Source: Melastoma dodecandrum (taxonomy: Eukaryota; Streptophyta; Magnoliopsida; Myrtales; Melastomataceae). Taken from it: 64,000 nucleotides of DNA. The stretch spans positions 62,001 through 126,000 of the forward strand of contig JARUPY010000340.1 in NCBI GenBank assembly GCA_029817715.1, in the 5' to 3' direction. The translations under genes were made by a program, and so were the position numbers. The first letter of the stretch is position 1. Every line of letters starts with the position of its first letter. The notes beneath the pieces are model-generated. The model saw only the letters and a program-made list of their open reading frames with translations, was not told the DNA's origin and ran no database searches. Shown here piece after piece: positions 40,394 to 51,400 of the stretch.

Positions 40394-43300
40394 TCAAGTA
40401 CTCTTTACCTCATCCAGAAGAGTTGGCCGATAGTCCTGAACCGCTAAAGCCAGCAACTCCGCCCCTTGCACATGGGAGAGTGCGTCCGCTGCCACGTTGT
40501 CTTTCCCTTTCTTATAAGATATTTCATAATCGTATCCCATTAGCTTCGATAGCCACTTGAATTGACTCTCGGTATGCAACCGTTGCTCCAATAAGAATTT
40601 AAGGCTTCTATGATCACTCTTAATGATAAAATGTCGTCCCATGAGATAATGGTGCCACCTCTTAATCGCGTACACAATGGAGTATAACTCCTTTTCGTAA
40701 ACTGATAATGCCTTATGCTGATCAGATAAGGACTTACTTATGTACGCGATCGGTTGCTGGTTCTGCGTAAGGACTGCACCTATTCCCAAGTCGCTCGCAT
40801 CTGTTTCAACCACAAACTCGGAAGAGAAATCAGGTAGGCGAAGTGTAGGAGCAGTGGTTAATCGTACCTTCAATTCTTCAAACGCGGCTTGAGCCGCTTC
40901 ATCCCAATGGAAGGAGTCCTTCTTTAGCAGATTAGTTAAGGGTCGGCTGATCACCCCGTAACCTTTAATGAAGCACCTATAGTAACCGCTTAACCCGAGG
41001 AACCCCCGCAGCTGCTTCAGGTTCGACGGAACCGGCCACTCCCTCACAACTTGTGCCTTTTTTGGGTCAGTCGACACCCCTGTTTTATCTATATAATGAC
41101 CCAAGTATTCCACCTTCGACTGGCCGAATGCACACTTAGAGCACTTCGCATACAAGGTGTGCTGCTGGAGTATAGTCAGGACAGAGCGCAAATGTCGTAC
41201 GTGATCCCCTACTGTCCGGCTATAAATCAGGATATCGTCGAAGAAGACTAGAACATACTTCCTCAGATATGGCCGGAAGAGTGCATTCATCAGCCCCTGG
41301 AATGTGGACGGAGCATTCGTGAGACCAAACGACATTACGAGGAACTCGTAATGACCATCATGGGTGTGAAAGGCGGTCTTGTGCACGTCCGCGGGATCCA
41401 TTCGGATCTGATGATAGCCAGAGCGCAAGTCAATCTTGGAAAATATTACAGAACCATAAAGCTCGTCCAGAAGCTCCTCGATTACAGGTATGGGATACTT
41501 GTCCTTTACTGTTTGATGATTCAGCTGTCGGTAATCGACGCACATACGCCACGTCCCATCCTTCTTCTTAACCAAAACTACCGGGGAAGAGAATGAACTC
41601 TTGCTGGGTTGAACTATTCCGCCCTCTAACAATTCACTGACCATTTTCTCTATAATGTTCTTCTGGGTGGCAGAAAAACGGTATGGTTTCACGTTTATCC
41701 CATTGATACCTTCCTTCAAAACGATTGTGTGCTCATGTCCTCTGAACGGTGGTAAAGTCGTGGGGTCTTCGAAAACAACCGCAAATTCTTCCAATACCCC
41801 TGCAATTTCAGAGGGTACCACCTCTGATCCGGTCAGATGATACAAGAATTCAGTTTCCTCATGAAGAGGGTGGCTCATCCACGCAGAGGATCTTTGCTGC
41901 ATCAATTTCTTATCCATGTATTTGCTCTTAACTAACCTCCACAGTTTCTTGTCTGCGTTGGTTTTACCTCCCTTCAAGACAATGCTCTGCCCCGCTTGCT
42001 GGAAGCTCATAAGAGCTAACCTGAAGTTCCAGATAATATCCCCCAACTGCTCTAACCGCTTTACTTCAAGGACCATCTCACAGCCAACTAATGGAATCAC
42101 CAGGAAATCGGCCTCAAACGAATAACCCTGCATTTTCCAAGGAAATGATCGCAGCGTCTTGAAGCTGGAAATTGCTCTCCCATCAGCCACCATCACCTTC
42201 ACCGGAGGCGTAATTGTGGCAAGGACTCCCAAACCTCTAATCACGCCCGCATCGACGAAATTGTGTGTACTACCGGAGTCTATTAAAATTTGTAGGGTCT
42301 TCCCTTTATACTTGCCCTCTAATGTCATAGTTTTTGTATCCCTGTTCCCCTCTTCCCCATTCAATGCGTGCAGCGTTACCTGCACCTCCTCTCCCTCATC
42401 TGCGGATGCCCGACAACGAGTATCATCTTCCTCCTCCGTAGCATCCACCAAAAAACGAGAAAAATTGTCTCTTAGAGCATCGGTGGTCACGTGTGAAGGG
42501 CTCATTGCAGCCGAAGCAAGTCCCTTTTGCCTCCTGTCGGCGATCTCCTCTTGGCTGAGTCTTCTCCGAGTCACGGGTACCGGAATGCCCCTATTTTCAA
42601 TGCCCTTGTTTTCCGGAAATCTGGAATTACCAGTCCCAATCAAAGAGCCCTTCGGAGTAAGGATTTCATTGCTCCGCACAGAACCACTGGACGCTCCAGG
42701 CGAGGGGCCTGACCCTCTACTCCACACCTGCAGCCTTGAACCTATTGCTTCCCCTCCCGATGGTGGCACATCAGTACCAAGGATTCGGGCGCTAGCCTGT
42801 GCGCTGAGTAAATCCATCGGCCGAAGTAACCAAATAGTGCTTCGATATTCTTCCTTGAGGCCGTTGATGAATAGGCTAACTTGGAAATCGACCGGCAAGT
42901 CTACCTTCGCCAAGATCTTGCGCAAACACGTGTCGAACTCCTCCATATATGTGTATAGATTGATATACACTCCTTCTTGCTTCAAGTTTTTTGTCCTACC
43001 CATCGGGTCCTCAAAAACTTCACACCCAAACCTCTTAGTTACAGCCGTCACGTATTCCTGCCACCCCAGCGAATCCAACAGTCCCCTGTTCCTCACGAAT
43101 GTATAATGCCACTGCAATGCCGCCCCGTACATGTATAACGACGCAACCTTTACCTTCTTATCCTCGGGAATCCCCTCTAATTCAAAGTATCGTTGACACT
43201 TATACAACCAATCATCCAAGTTACTGCCATCGAATTCCGGGAATCCAACTTTGGGCATAAGAAATCCAGATTGAGACCTGAAGTATTGCTCACTGAAGTT

Positions 43301-43555
43301 CTCCGTTCTGCTTCCCGACCCCCCTGTTCGTGAAGCTTCAGACCCCAACTCCCCTCTTTTCCCTTCCTGTATGGATTTAGCTAAGGAAACCATCTGGGTG
43401 TGCATCATCTCCCATTTCATCTCGGATTGCACCTGGATGTCCTTCATTTGCTGCGTCACAAGATCCATCCGCTCCACCAAACCGCTGATGAGAGCATTCG
43501 ACGCCTCTTGGTCCTTCTTCAACTCCGACAGTCTCGTCTCCCTCGTCTCTCCCAT
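40394..43555 (-). CDS. Chromovirus gag-protease-RT-RNase H polyprotein, stopped early
   Basis: A 1,053-residue open frame. The gag part includes PEFDGSNLDDWLYKCQRYFE. Protease has the LIDSGSTHNFVD active site (about 42256-42291). RT runs from GIVQPSKSSFSSPVVLVKKK to the catalytic FFDDILIYS box (41219-41245) and LGLSGYYRCFIKGY. RNase H shows VVETDASDLGIGAVL and IKSDHRSLKFLLEQ. The frame ends in TGA at 40394-40396, after which the same frame continues into integrase, so one nonsense change splits the polyprotein. In the nucleocapsid the CX2C zinc knuckle is present only in a +1 frame (about 42455-42517), bracketed by two compensating one-base changes. Confidence 0.93.
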   Translation of the reverse strand: MGETRETRLSELKKDQEASNALISGLVERMDLVTQQMKDIQVQSEMKWEMMHTQMVSLAKSIQEGKRGELGSEASRTGGSGSRTENFSEQYFRSQSGFLMPKVGFPEFDGSNLDDWLYKCQRYFELEGIPEDKKVKVASLYMYGAALQWHYTFVRNRGLLDSLGWQEYVTAVTKRFGCEVFEDPMGRTKNLKQEGVYINLYTYMEEFDTCLRKILAKVDLPVDFQVSLFINGLKEEYRSTIWLLRPMDLLSAQASARILGTDVPPSGGEAIGSRLQVWSRGSGPSPGASSGSVRSNEILTPKGSLIGTGNSRFPENKGIENRGIPVPVTRRRLSQEEIADRRQKGLASAAMSPSHVTTDALRDNFSRFLVDATEEEDDTRCRASADEGEEVQVTLHALNGEEGNRDTKTMTLEGKYKGKTLQILIDSGSTHNFVDAGVIRGLGVLATITPPVKVMVADGRAISSFKTLRSFPWKMQGYSFEADFLVIPLVGCEMVLEVKRLEQLGDIIWNFRLALMSFQQAGQSIVLKGGKTNADKKLWRLVKSKYMDKKLMQQRSSAWMSHPLHEETEFLYHLTGSEVVPSEIAGVLEEFAVVFEDPTTLPPFRGHEHTIVLKEGINGINVKPYRFSATQKNIIEKMVSELLEGGIVQPSKSSFSSPVVLVKKKDGTWRMCVDYRQLNHQTVKDKYPIPVIEELLDELYGSVIFSKIDLRSGYHQIRMDPADVHKTAFHTHDGHYEFLVMSFGLTNAPSTFQGLMNALFRPYLRKYVLVFFDDILIYSRTVGDHVRHLRSVLTILQQHTLYAKCSKCAFGQSKVEYLGHYIDKTGVSTDPKKAQVVREWPVPSNLKQLRGFLGLSGYYRCFIKGYGVISRPLTNLLKKDSFHWDEAAQAAFEELKVRLTTAPTLRLPDFSSEFVVETDASDLGIGAVLTQNQQPIAYISKSLSDQHKALSVYEKELYSIVYAIKRWHHYLMGRHFIIKSDHRSLKFLLEQRLHTESQFKWLSKLMGYDYEISYKKGKDNVAADALSHVQGAELLALAVQDYRPTLLDEVKST

Positions 43556-43585
43556 TACTACAGGATGTCACCGCTCTGATACCCT

Positions 43586-44002
43586 TGATGCGTGTCTTTC
43601 CGTCCCACACGCACCGAAACTCCTCGCCGCAAGAAAACACTCACTGGACGCCGATCAACCCCCCATTCATTGGATAAGGATGCTTAACAACCCGACAGCC
43701 AAACGTACACACTCCCTCCATTTCCACTACCACGACACCCCTTCCTAACAACTTACTCCCGTAACAACCTCCTCCCTCCTACGCCTGCCACCTGCTACTT
43801 AAAGACAGCCAACGTCTCAGCTGCTTTGTGGGCTCGGTTCCTAGTAGGCCGACACTCAGCCCACACAGTCCTTATTTACAACCCAGTCATATATTTACAA
43901 CCCAACCCCAGCCCATCTCCTCATGACCCGACTTCTAACTGTCATTAACAGCCTTCGGCTCCCACTCTTTTTTCTGCCTTCTTCCCCTGCCCTACATCAG
44001 AA
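43586..44002 (-). repeat. 5' LTR (element orientation) of the chromovirus
   Basis: From TGATGCGTGTCTTTCC to CCCTACATCA. The primer-binding site and the gag start at 43555 lie on its inner side. Confidence 0.93.
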
Positions 44003-44482
44003 AGCCTTCTCCCTTTCCTCCCCTGGTTCACTCCACAGTGCCCTCCAAACGGCTGGGGCACACTGCATTTTCGAATTCATACCCGTGCATCTTTTAAGTC
44101 AAGAAATTCCTTGACTCCCAAAGGGCAAGAAGAAATAGGAAAAGAGACAGAGTGGAGGACCTTTATACTACTATACGATGCACCTTTTCATCTACGTATC
44201 TAGCCCAGAATCGGGCCATGGCCCTGTCATAGGGATGAAGAGGGAGGACAGGGTTGCCGGTCCAGTTGGCATCGATGTAGTCAATGATGATGAGGGACTC
44301 GGGGATTGGTTTCCCGTGGTGGACGAGGACAGGGACTTGCTTGTGGACAGGGGTTGAACTGGAGGAGGAGGAGGGGACTCTTGATGGAGAGGTCCTCCTC
44401 TACGTACTGATAAGGTATGCCCTTCAAAGCAAGGTCCTCCTCGACTTCCCCAGACTCCCAACAGCTTCAGATCTCCCTCCAT

Positions 44483-45889
44483 TGCAGCCTGTTTTGGGAA
44501 TTGGGAGATGCTGAAGAGGGGTGTGTGCGTGTGTGTTTTTATATTTAAGTGAGGGTGGCCTGTCCTGATGGTAGTTTATAACTTGGGGGAAGGAGTCTGT
44601 CTCTGCTTGGATGGCGTCACTGATGGAGTGATCGTATCGTATGCGCTTACTTTGAAATGTTGTAACTTGGCCTTACTTAACCCAAATTCAGCACGGGTTG
44701 CCGTCTCCCAATTTTTATTGTCATCAATCAATCGTCCATCATTATTTTAAATTTAATAAGGTTATTTTGTATGAAATATAATTAGTAATGTATTTAGTTA
44801 TTAATCAAACACTCACATGATTATGAGTAAGTATTTTGAATCATAAGAACAAATTTTTTGTTCTATATCGAACTTTTGAATTTAGAGAAATACTTCTCCC
44901 GTGTCGTACTTGATGTTCTTTTTTACCTTGTCTTACATGTTTGGATATGTTCGAACATCAAACCGTTGTATTTACACAAAGTAAGTCATGAATCAATTTA
45001 TTTGTAGTGGCTCCATTATTTCACGAATAACTTTCTGTAAGAATATCGGAATTTAGTGAAACTTGCTTCATTGTGTTTGTAACTTCGATACAGTTCAAGT
45101 GACACCAATTGAGTTGAATTTGGACTTGCGTCTTACAAATTCTAAACAAGTATCAATTTTCAGGTCATTGATACCTAGCAATATACCGTGTTTTTGAGGG
45201 AATATAATCAAAAATCAAATCATGAATTAGTTTGCAAGCTTTGGTGAAAAGAAGCTTAAAATGGGTCTTAGACAGGTAACTTTTTGTACCATGTAGTGTC
45301 CCAGTAGTCAAGTGGCCTTCCTCCGGTGATGTTTCAGGCTGTGTTGTTAAAAGCGCGCCTAGGCGCAACGAGGCACCCAGAGAACACTTCACTCCAAAGC
45401 GCTGGAGCGGCCAGCAGGAAGCGGCTCCTAGGCGCACCTTCCGTGCCTTAGGCCTTTGGTGCCCTACCTTTGTTTCAACAACATTGTTGTGAGAATCCCT
45501 ATCGCTGTTTAACTTGGCAACTTTCTCTGAAAGCTAGGCATCGTCGGCCACAGACCGATCAGACGGCGATGATGAAATAGTGGGCATCTGCTAAAAATGA
45601 AATGGGGACAGCAATCGGATGCTCTCTATTGGGCAAAAGGAAATTATCCACAGAAGAAAGAACCCAGCAGGGGGATGGCTTTGCCTTGTCCCCTCGGCAA
45701 ATGTCTGATTCTTTGCTCTTTCAACCAATCCATCTCCCCCTAGTACACATGAATTCTGATTCCTCTTCAAGTTATTCTGCTCTTACCTCCCCTTCAAATG
45801 AATCTAGCACTAATTATATGTCCCCTATAACACTCTCATTTGTCCCCTCCTCATTCATTCACTTGTCTCCCCCATTTCATTCACCAATC
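44483..45889. other. Spacer between GSTU copy 3 and the NHL gene
   Basis: AT-rich sequence with no recognisable gene. A GT-rich microsatellite (GTGTGTGCGTGTGTG) lies at about 44521-44537, where the GSTU promoter should be. An open frame in phase with the NHL gene begins at 45602, but its Ser/Pro-rich translation resembles leader sequence. Confidence 0.45.
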
Positions 45890-46954
45890 ATGGACTACCG
45901 TCGTGAGACCAATCCACACTTCACCCAGCCCCCAGAAACAACCAGACCTCCTCATGGCCATCCTCCCCCACCCATCCAGTCTCCACTTCTGGCCGCGACT
46001 CCCCCTAGCCAGCTACCCCAGCAAGAGCCACATCCCCAGGTCCCTCCTCCTTCCCGCTCCCAACATCGACAAACCTCCTTCCCTCAACGTGAAGCCGAAG
46101 ACCACTATCCCATCCATAATCACAACCAGCCCCCTCCTGCGGACTCTGCTTTAGAGCCCCACCAGCCGGAACGTTCACGAAGGAATCGCCGCCGTCAAGG
46201 GCAACTTCAGCTCGTCGAACCACCGCCACGGACACAACAGGCCCCGCCTCCACCCTCGGCCCCACGTGCTCCTCCACCTCAGCGTAAACAGACCATAAAT
46301 GTACCGGTTGAGCAGCCAACGGAGCCCGCGGGGATAGACCACGAGCGTCCCTCTCAAAACCTCCGATACTTTCCTCAGCAAAAGACCCGGTTCCCGACAT
46401 GGTTCATTGCCATCTTCTGCGCCATCTTTTGGCTCATCATAATAGTAGGAGGGCTCATTGTACTCATAGTGTACCTAGTTTTCCGCCCACACATGCCCCG
46501 TTTTGACATCCCTGCTGCCTCCCTGAACGCAGCTTACCTAGACTTAGGCACCTACCTGAACGCCGATGTCACCCTGCTCGTCAACTTCACCAACCCAAAC
46601 AAGAAAGTCAGTGTCGACTTCAGCTCTGTGATCCTGGACTTCTACTATGGAAGCAACCCCATTGCAACGCAATACATAGAGCCCTTCTCTGTGGCAAGCC
46701 GCGAGTCGAGGTTCGCGCATGCGCACATGGTAAGCAGTGAGGTGAGGCTTCTTTTGGCCGACAGCCAAAGGCTGAGCACGCAGCTAGCGAGCAATGGGCT
46801 GGTGATGTTCGAGGTGAGGGGGCTGTTCCGGACACGGTCCAACTTGGGGAGCTTCCTGAGGTACTCATACTGGTTATACGGACACTGCACCATCGCCCTC
46901 ACGGGGCCACCTGCAGGAGTCCTCCGTGCGAGCAAGTGTACGACCAAGCGTTAA
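45890..46954 (+). CDS. NDR1/HIN1-like (NHL) LEA2-domain membrane protein, intact
   Basis: Single-exon gene, 354 aa from MDYRRETNPHF. The frame is open back to an ATG at 45602 (450 aa), but that extra stretch is low complexity, so I prefer 45890. A long Pro/Gln-rich N-terminus (QPPETTRPPHGHPPPP, RTQQAPPPPSAPRAPPP) is followed by one membrane span (WFIAIFCAIFWLIIIVGGLI, at about 46402-46480) and an extracellular LEA2 domain. That domain has FRPHMPRFDIPAASLNAAYL, DVTLLVNFTNPNKKVSVDF and a C-terminal Cys-containing segment (YGHCTIALTGPP). NHL proteins sit at the plasma membrane, and some take part in defence signalling. Which role applies here is unknown. Confidence 0.88.
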   Translation: MDYRRETNPHFTQPPETTRPPHGHPPPPIQSPLLAATPPSQLPQQEPHPQVPPPSRSQHRQTSFPQREAEDHYPIHNHNQPPPADSALEPHQPERSRRNRRRQGQLQLVEPPPRTQQAPPPPSAPRAPPPQRKQTINVPVEQPTEPAGIDHERPSQNLRYFPQQKTRFPTWFIAIFCAIFWLIIIVGGLIVLIVYLVFRPHMPRFDIPAASLNAAYLDLGTYLNADVTLLVNFTNPNKKVSVDFSSVILDFYYGSNPIATQYIEPFSVASRESRFAHAHMVSSEVRLLLADSQRLSTQLASNGLVMFEVRGLFRTRSNLGSFLRYSYWLYGHCTIALTGPPAGVLRASKCTTKR

Positions 46955-48440
46955 GGGGCGCGTTCAGTGGGATGGAGTAAACTCAAGGGAAATTAGGTCG
47001 AAAATTTTCATTCGTTGGCCATTGTTTCATTGCCTAGAGAATTTTAAAACAATGTTTTGGCGTGTTTTACTCCCGTCGACCGTTGTATCAAATCGTATTT
47101 GATGAAAAGAAAGTATCGTTACGTCCCGAGTACGAAGCTTGTGAACAATGTGGGCCTTTTATCCTCACGAGGCCCAAAAGAGGATCAGATTAGGGTGGGT
47201 TACGGTCACAACAAGGTCGTCATCATTATTCATCTGGGAAGCTGAGGATGATTCAGACAGCGCCCATGAGACAAAAGCAAATTAGGGGATCCATCAATGC
47301 TGTGTATCTGGAGATCATGGTCCCTCACGTGTTGAAGCAGGGAGGCCTGATGGTGACATTGTTCCTGATTCAAACATCGATGAGTGATCATGATAAGCCC
47401 AGGAGAACCCGCCAACAGGCATGACATGGACACTAAGTTTAGAAAGCATGAACTTTGAAATGAGCAAGATATGGTGATTCCAAGTCTAGTTGGAGATCGG
47501 AGGACACGCATGATACTGACTTTTGATCTTTCCCGGTTGTCTGTAGTTTAATATCCCAAATTGGTTTGTGAGACAGTATGATGAAATTTCAGTCTAATTG
47601 ATTCTCAGTTATCGAGAAGATGAAAACTAGCTTGCTTACAAACGATTCCTGAGACCATAATAATAGTCATATGTGTATCCTCATGATTTAATTGTGGCTG
47701 TGGATTCAAGTGGCCTGGTTAGAATTGATTTGGGTAGTACTAGGAATGTTTAGGGAACAGGCATACCTGATTTCATGAAATCCACCAACTGTTTTCTGGT
47801 GACTGGACTTCAAGGGATCTTCGTGGTGTTTTAGTCATCTAAATAGCTGTTGTCTATGTGGGTGGCACTCAACAGGAATGGCCTTCTCGTTGAAAGTCTA
47901 TTTGTTGTGTCTTGTCCTAATGCTGGTTGTTTCATGCTTACTTTATGCAGGGAGATTGTGTCTGAAAGGCCATGGTTTAACTTGAGCAGGAGACTATCAA
48001 AAGACCGGCAGTATGCAATTGGTGTAAGTTATATCCATCCCAAGCCAAGATCCTGTCAAAGTCGATCTTTCATTGTGGAGGTCCGGCTGATGCTTGAGAG
48101 GCTGGGGCTGTGGATTATTTTGTACTCTTGGATGGGTTTTTGCGTGGCTCTGAATCTAAAGCTATGGTTTTGGCGTGTTGTGGCTGAGGCAGGAAACAAG
48201 GGTAATCTTTCGGTCATCTGTAAACATCATTGTGGTCAGAGTTTGAGATCTGGCCTTCTTTTGGAGTCTTGTGGACGTGGAAAATTAGCGAGAAAATGCC
48301 TCATAAAACGACTATTAATTCGTTAGTTTGAAGAGATAAACATTGCATTCAGAATAATGAACATTAGGAGAAACTAAAAAACCAAATGTGCCCGCGTCTG
48401 TAACAATTTACAACATGTGTACAACAGGAAATAAGGGTTA
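46955..48440. other. Spacer between NHL and the coiled-coil gene; no gene recognised
   Basis: The start is probably the NHL 3' UTR. A plus-strand open frame at 47850-48326 has no recognisable domain and no conserved-looking composition, so I did not call it. No repeat or RNA gene identified. Confidence 0.45.
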
Positions 48441-51400
48441 TCATAGCAGAGGTTCTGAAAGTTCCATCTCGTTCGAGTTTGGTTGTGGTGTCTCCCACCT
48501 CTGGAATCCTACAAAGTCGATCCCAAGCCACTGCCATGGCCAACATACGTACCGAGCGCCATTCCGAGCTCTTCGTGAATCACCCCATGTTTCAGACTCC
48601 TCTAGCTGACGAGTAAGTTCTTCTACTCTGTCCCTCAGCCTAGAAGCCCTCAAATCAGCCAACCTAAGTGACTTTTCTGCAGCATCTCTCGCAGCCATGG
48701 CAGCAGAAACTGTCTCCTCCTTGAATTTCAACTTCTTCTCCAGTTCCAGCAGGGCTTGCTTCGCTTCTACGAGTTCTTGCTTTATCCCAGACAACTACAT
48801 ACATATGGCAAGTCAATGCATCTGGAAGGATACGTCAAAATCAAAGCAGAATCCTAACTGCCGTAGCATTGATAGTCTCTTCTACAAACACATACCTTCT
48901 TCTGTACAAAAATAGACTCAAGAGAACTCGCATGCAAAGCATGATGAAAACTTTGCACCCTCGTAAACCGAAAATTATCCCTACCGAATGTCGTTTATCC
49001 ACTCAAATCCTCCTTATCGCAAAATGAACTCCCATTTCTTGTCTTAAGAGGGATTGACTTCTATTTACAATTTACATCAATAACACACATACACACAAAA
49101 GAAGCATTTTCATTGCAGACAGATCCTCAGGACAGAAAGAGAACTGTTCGTTTCCTATTGTTCCCAGAACCAGTCCACTCTTTCAAGATGCAGTGCAATT
49201 GAAAACAACTCCCCATAGAGAATGCAGTGCTCGTATGGAAAGTGACAGTTTGTTCCTCTCTGAAACTCTGGATCAGCAGAGATCCTCCAAAGAACAGAGG
49301 CCTCCTCAACACATGCCAGCACCACCAGCTAATTTTGGTTCTTTATGATTTCCCACTTAACTGAAAACTCCATTTATAATTCTTCCTGGAAAGATGCTTT
49401 TACCAAATAACTTAGAATTGAGCTTCTGATTATAAAGCTAATGATGTCTGAGGTGTCCATTGAGCATCCTGATACGAAAGGTAAGTAACCTTGCCAAAAC
49501 CTATCCTTAGATGAGGAACGCAAAACTGTTAAAAACTAACTATGGGGCCAGGCCAAGTCTTCAGTACCCCTATGAATGGTTCATGGGTTATGGCAGTCGA
49601 ATTATTTGTTTCAATGTCCTTGTGCCAAGGAAACACTTAAGTGCTAGTTACATATAACAAAAGCATACCTGGGCCGAGAACTGTTGCTCAACAGATTTTC
49701 CAGCATCAGCCCCTTGCTCAGCTGCCACTTTCCATCTGGCTATTTCTTCTTCAGCAGTGACAATATCCATCTTTAATCCCTCGATCTAAATGGAAAGGAA
49801 AAGAAGGTATTGAGTCAAAGAAATACGGCCACCCACTGGAGCTTTTAATGTTCTACTTTTTTTTTATAAGTTGATATTCTAAATTTGAACACTTGAAGAC
49901 AGACTTCATCGCTCATACTAAAACCAATACAATAGGCAGCAGTGCTCCATGTAATAAAGAAGCCACTAACCAAGGGCAGCATTAATTATTAACTTACACT
50001 TTCATTCGCTACTCTTTCCTTCTCTTCAAGTTCTTCAATTTGATGCCTTCTAAGACCAAGATCCTTTTCTTGAGCCTCTGCCCGCTCTTTAAGTAGACCC
50101 AACTCAGCCCTTCATCAAGCAGAAAGTAACAAGTACATATCCCTGCCCTGCTAAAATAACACCGGCATGCAGCACAGACCACTCAACTATCATCCTACCT
50201 TTTCTCTTATTTCCAAGAGGAAAAGAAGAAAGGTACGTAACAAGGACAAGACTTTGCAATACCACAAGGAATAAAGGCCAAATCAAGCCATGTTTAGCAC
50301 CTGATAGATAATATTTTTAAAAGTTACGAAGGCAACTTCCCATCACAAAGGAACGAATTGTACTATATAACAGGTGTCTTCCTAATATTATTTTTCAGCA
50401 AACTATTTTCATGCTTTGAAAGCCAACAAGTCAGAAAAAGAGCATTTGTGTGATTACTCAAGCTCACACTCATATTTGCTAATCTGGACAACATAAACAT
50501 AGAAGAGTTCAGTGATTGAAGTTGACAGTGCTATATGTTAATAATTATTCAAAGCCAAACTGCATTGATGCTTTTTTGTTTATTAAAAGACATGGATATA
50601 ACAAATTACACTAATTCACCAAAAGATAGGTAATTAAAGCATACAAAGAGATTTTCCAAGGAATGATAGTAAGAACTCTCTTGAGTCCGAATCTAGCATG
50701 GCATCTTCATGAGATATCAAATTAGTTACCTGAGCTCATCTATGGTGTGCCAAAGGTCAATAATCTCAAGCTGGGATACCTTGATGATATTTTCCAAAGT
50801 AACAGCCTGATTTGTTCTCCACCAAGGAAATTAACCTTAGAAAAATATTAAATTATTCTGACCCTAAAGAAAAAGCACGGGAAGAACAATGAATCTTGCT
50901 AATAAAAAAAAAACAGAATCTGGACCTCAGTCAGCAATCTTAGCATTGGAATTGATTGAATTCTGTAAAAGTGATTGTTTCTCAGAAACACTGACCAAAT
51001 TTTTCACTTCATCCTCCCCTGCTTCCGCAGCTTCTATTGTGGCATCTATACCCTGTAGCTTCTTCCTATTGCCACCAACTTTGTCAAATTTGAATTCTAT
51101 TCCTGCATTCCTCAAACCATTCTCGGCAGCATGAAACAAGTTATCTGCCTTGGACAATGTGTTCAACACTACCCTCTTTGATAGAGCACCCCTAAGCAGG
51201 TATCCAATCTGTTCTTTCTCCCTCGCCAGCCTTTCAACTGTTTCATTGAATCCCTTTGCTCCTCTATTTTTTGCCTCCACTAAATGTTTCGTCTTCTCGA
51301 CAGCAACCTTCATCAGTTCACAAATACACTTCATCCCAGCCAACGAAGCATGCAGGCTTTCCTCGACATCGGTATCCTGTGGAAGGAATAAAGACTCGGA

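Larger units (their letters stand above)
38562..44002 (-). mobile_element. Ty3/gypsy chromovirus with both LTRs, inserted in GSTU exon 2
   Basis: A 5,441-bp element bounded by TGATG...CATCA and flanked by GAAAG at 38557-38561 and 44003-44007. LTRs are 38562-38975 and 43586-44002 and differ at about seven positions by eye, so insertion is fairly recent. A tRNA-Met-type primer site (minus strand GGTATCAGAGC, 43573-43583) adjoins the upstream LTR, and a polypurine tract (minus strand AAGGGGGGTGGCT, 38976-38988) adjoins the other. Order is gag, protease, RT, RNase H, integrase, chromodomain. The chromodomain, short LTRs and total size fit a Reina-like chromovirus; the lineage is inference. It has an in-frame stop, one frameshift and a disrupted zinc knuckle, so it is not autonomous. 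Confidence 0.95.
38257..44482 (-). pseudogene. GSTU copy 3, deleted in exon 1 and split by a retrotransposon
   Basis: Exon 1 begins MEGDLKLLGVWGS at 44482, but the segment that should encode the catalytic Ser region ([10 protein letters not shown]) is deleted and the frame is lost. Shifted pieces of ALKGIPYQYVEED, GKPIPES and LPLHPYDRAMARFWARY can still be followed. Exon 2 starts near 44060 and is cut at 44007/38557 by the gypsy element; it resumes with EVLGKLEAHLKEGDEKFFGG and ends LPDKDKLVAHFKAKLAAKPTS at 38257. The deletion and the insertion each suffice to inactivate it. It differs more from the intact GSTU than copy 1 does, so it is an older duplicate. Confidence 0.93.

Noticed and set aside
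42159..43106. Long plus-strand open frame of 315 residues
   Set aside because: It is the antisense shadow of the chromovirus gag-protease coding region.
45602..45889. Upstream in-frame extension of the NHL protein
   Set aside because: Open, but Ser/Pro-rich and unlike family N-termini, so treated as 5' leader. The longer start is noted in the gene entry.
47850..48326. 158-residue plus-strand open frame
   Set aside because: No family resemblance, biased hydrophobic composition, and it starts in unremarkable spacer. Probably chance.
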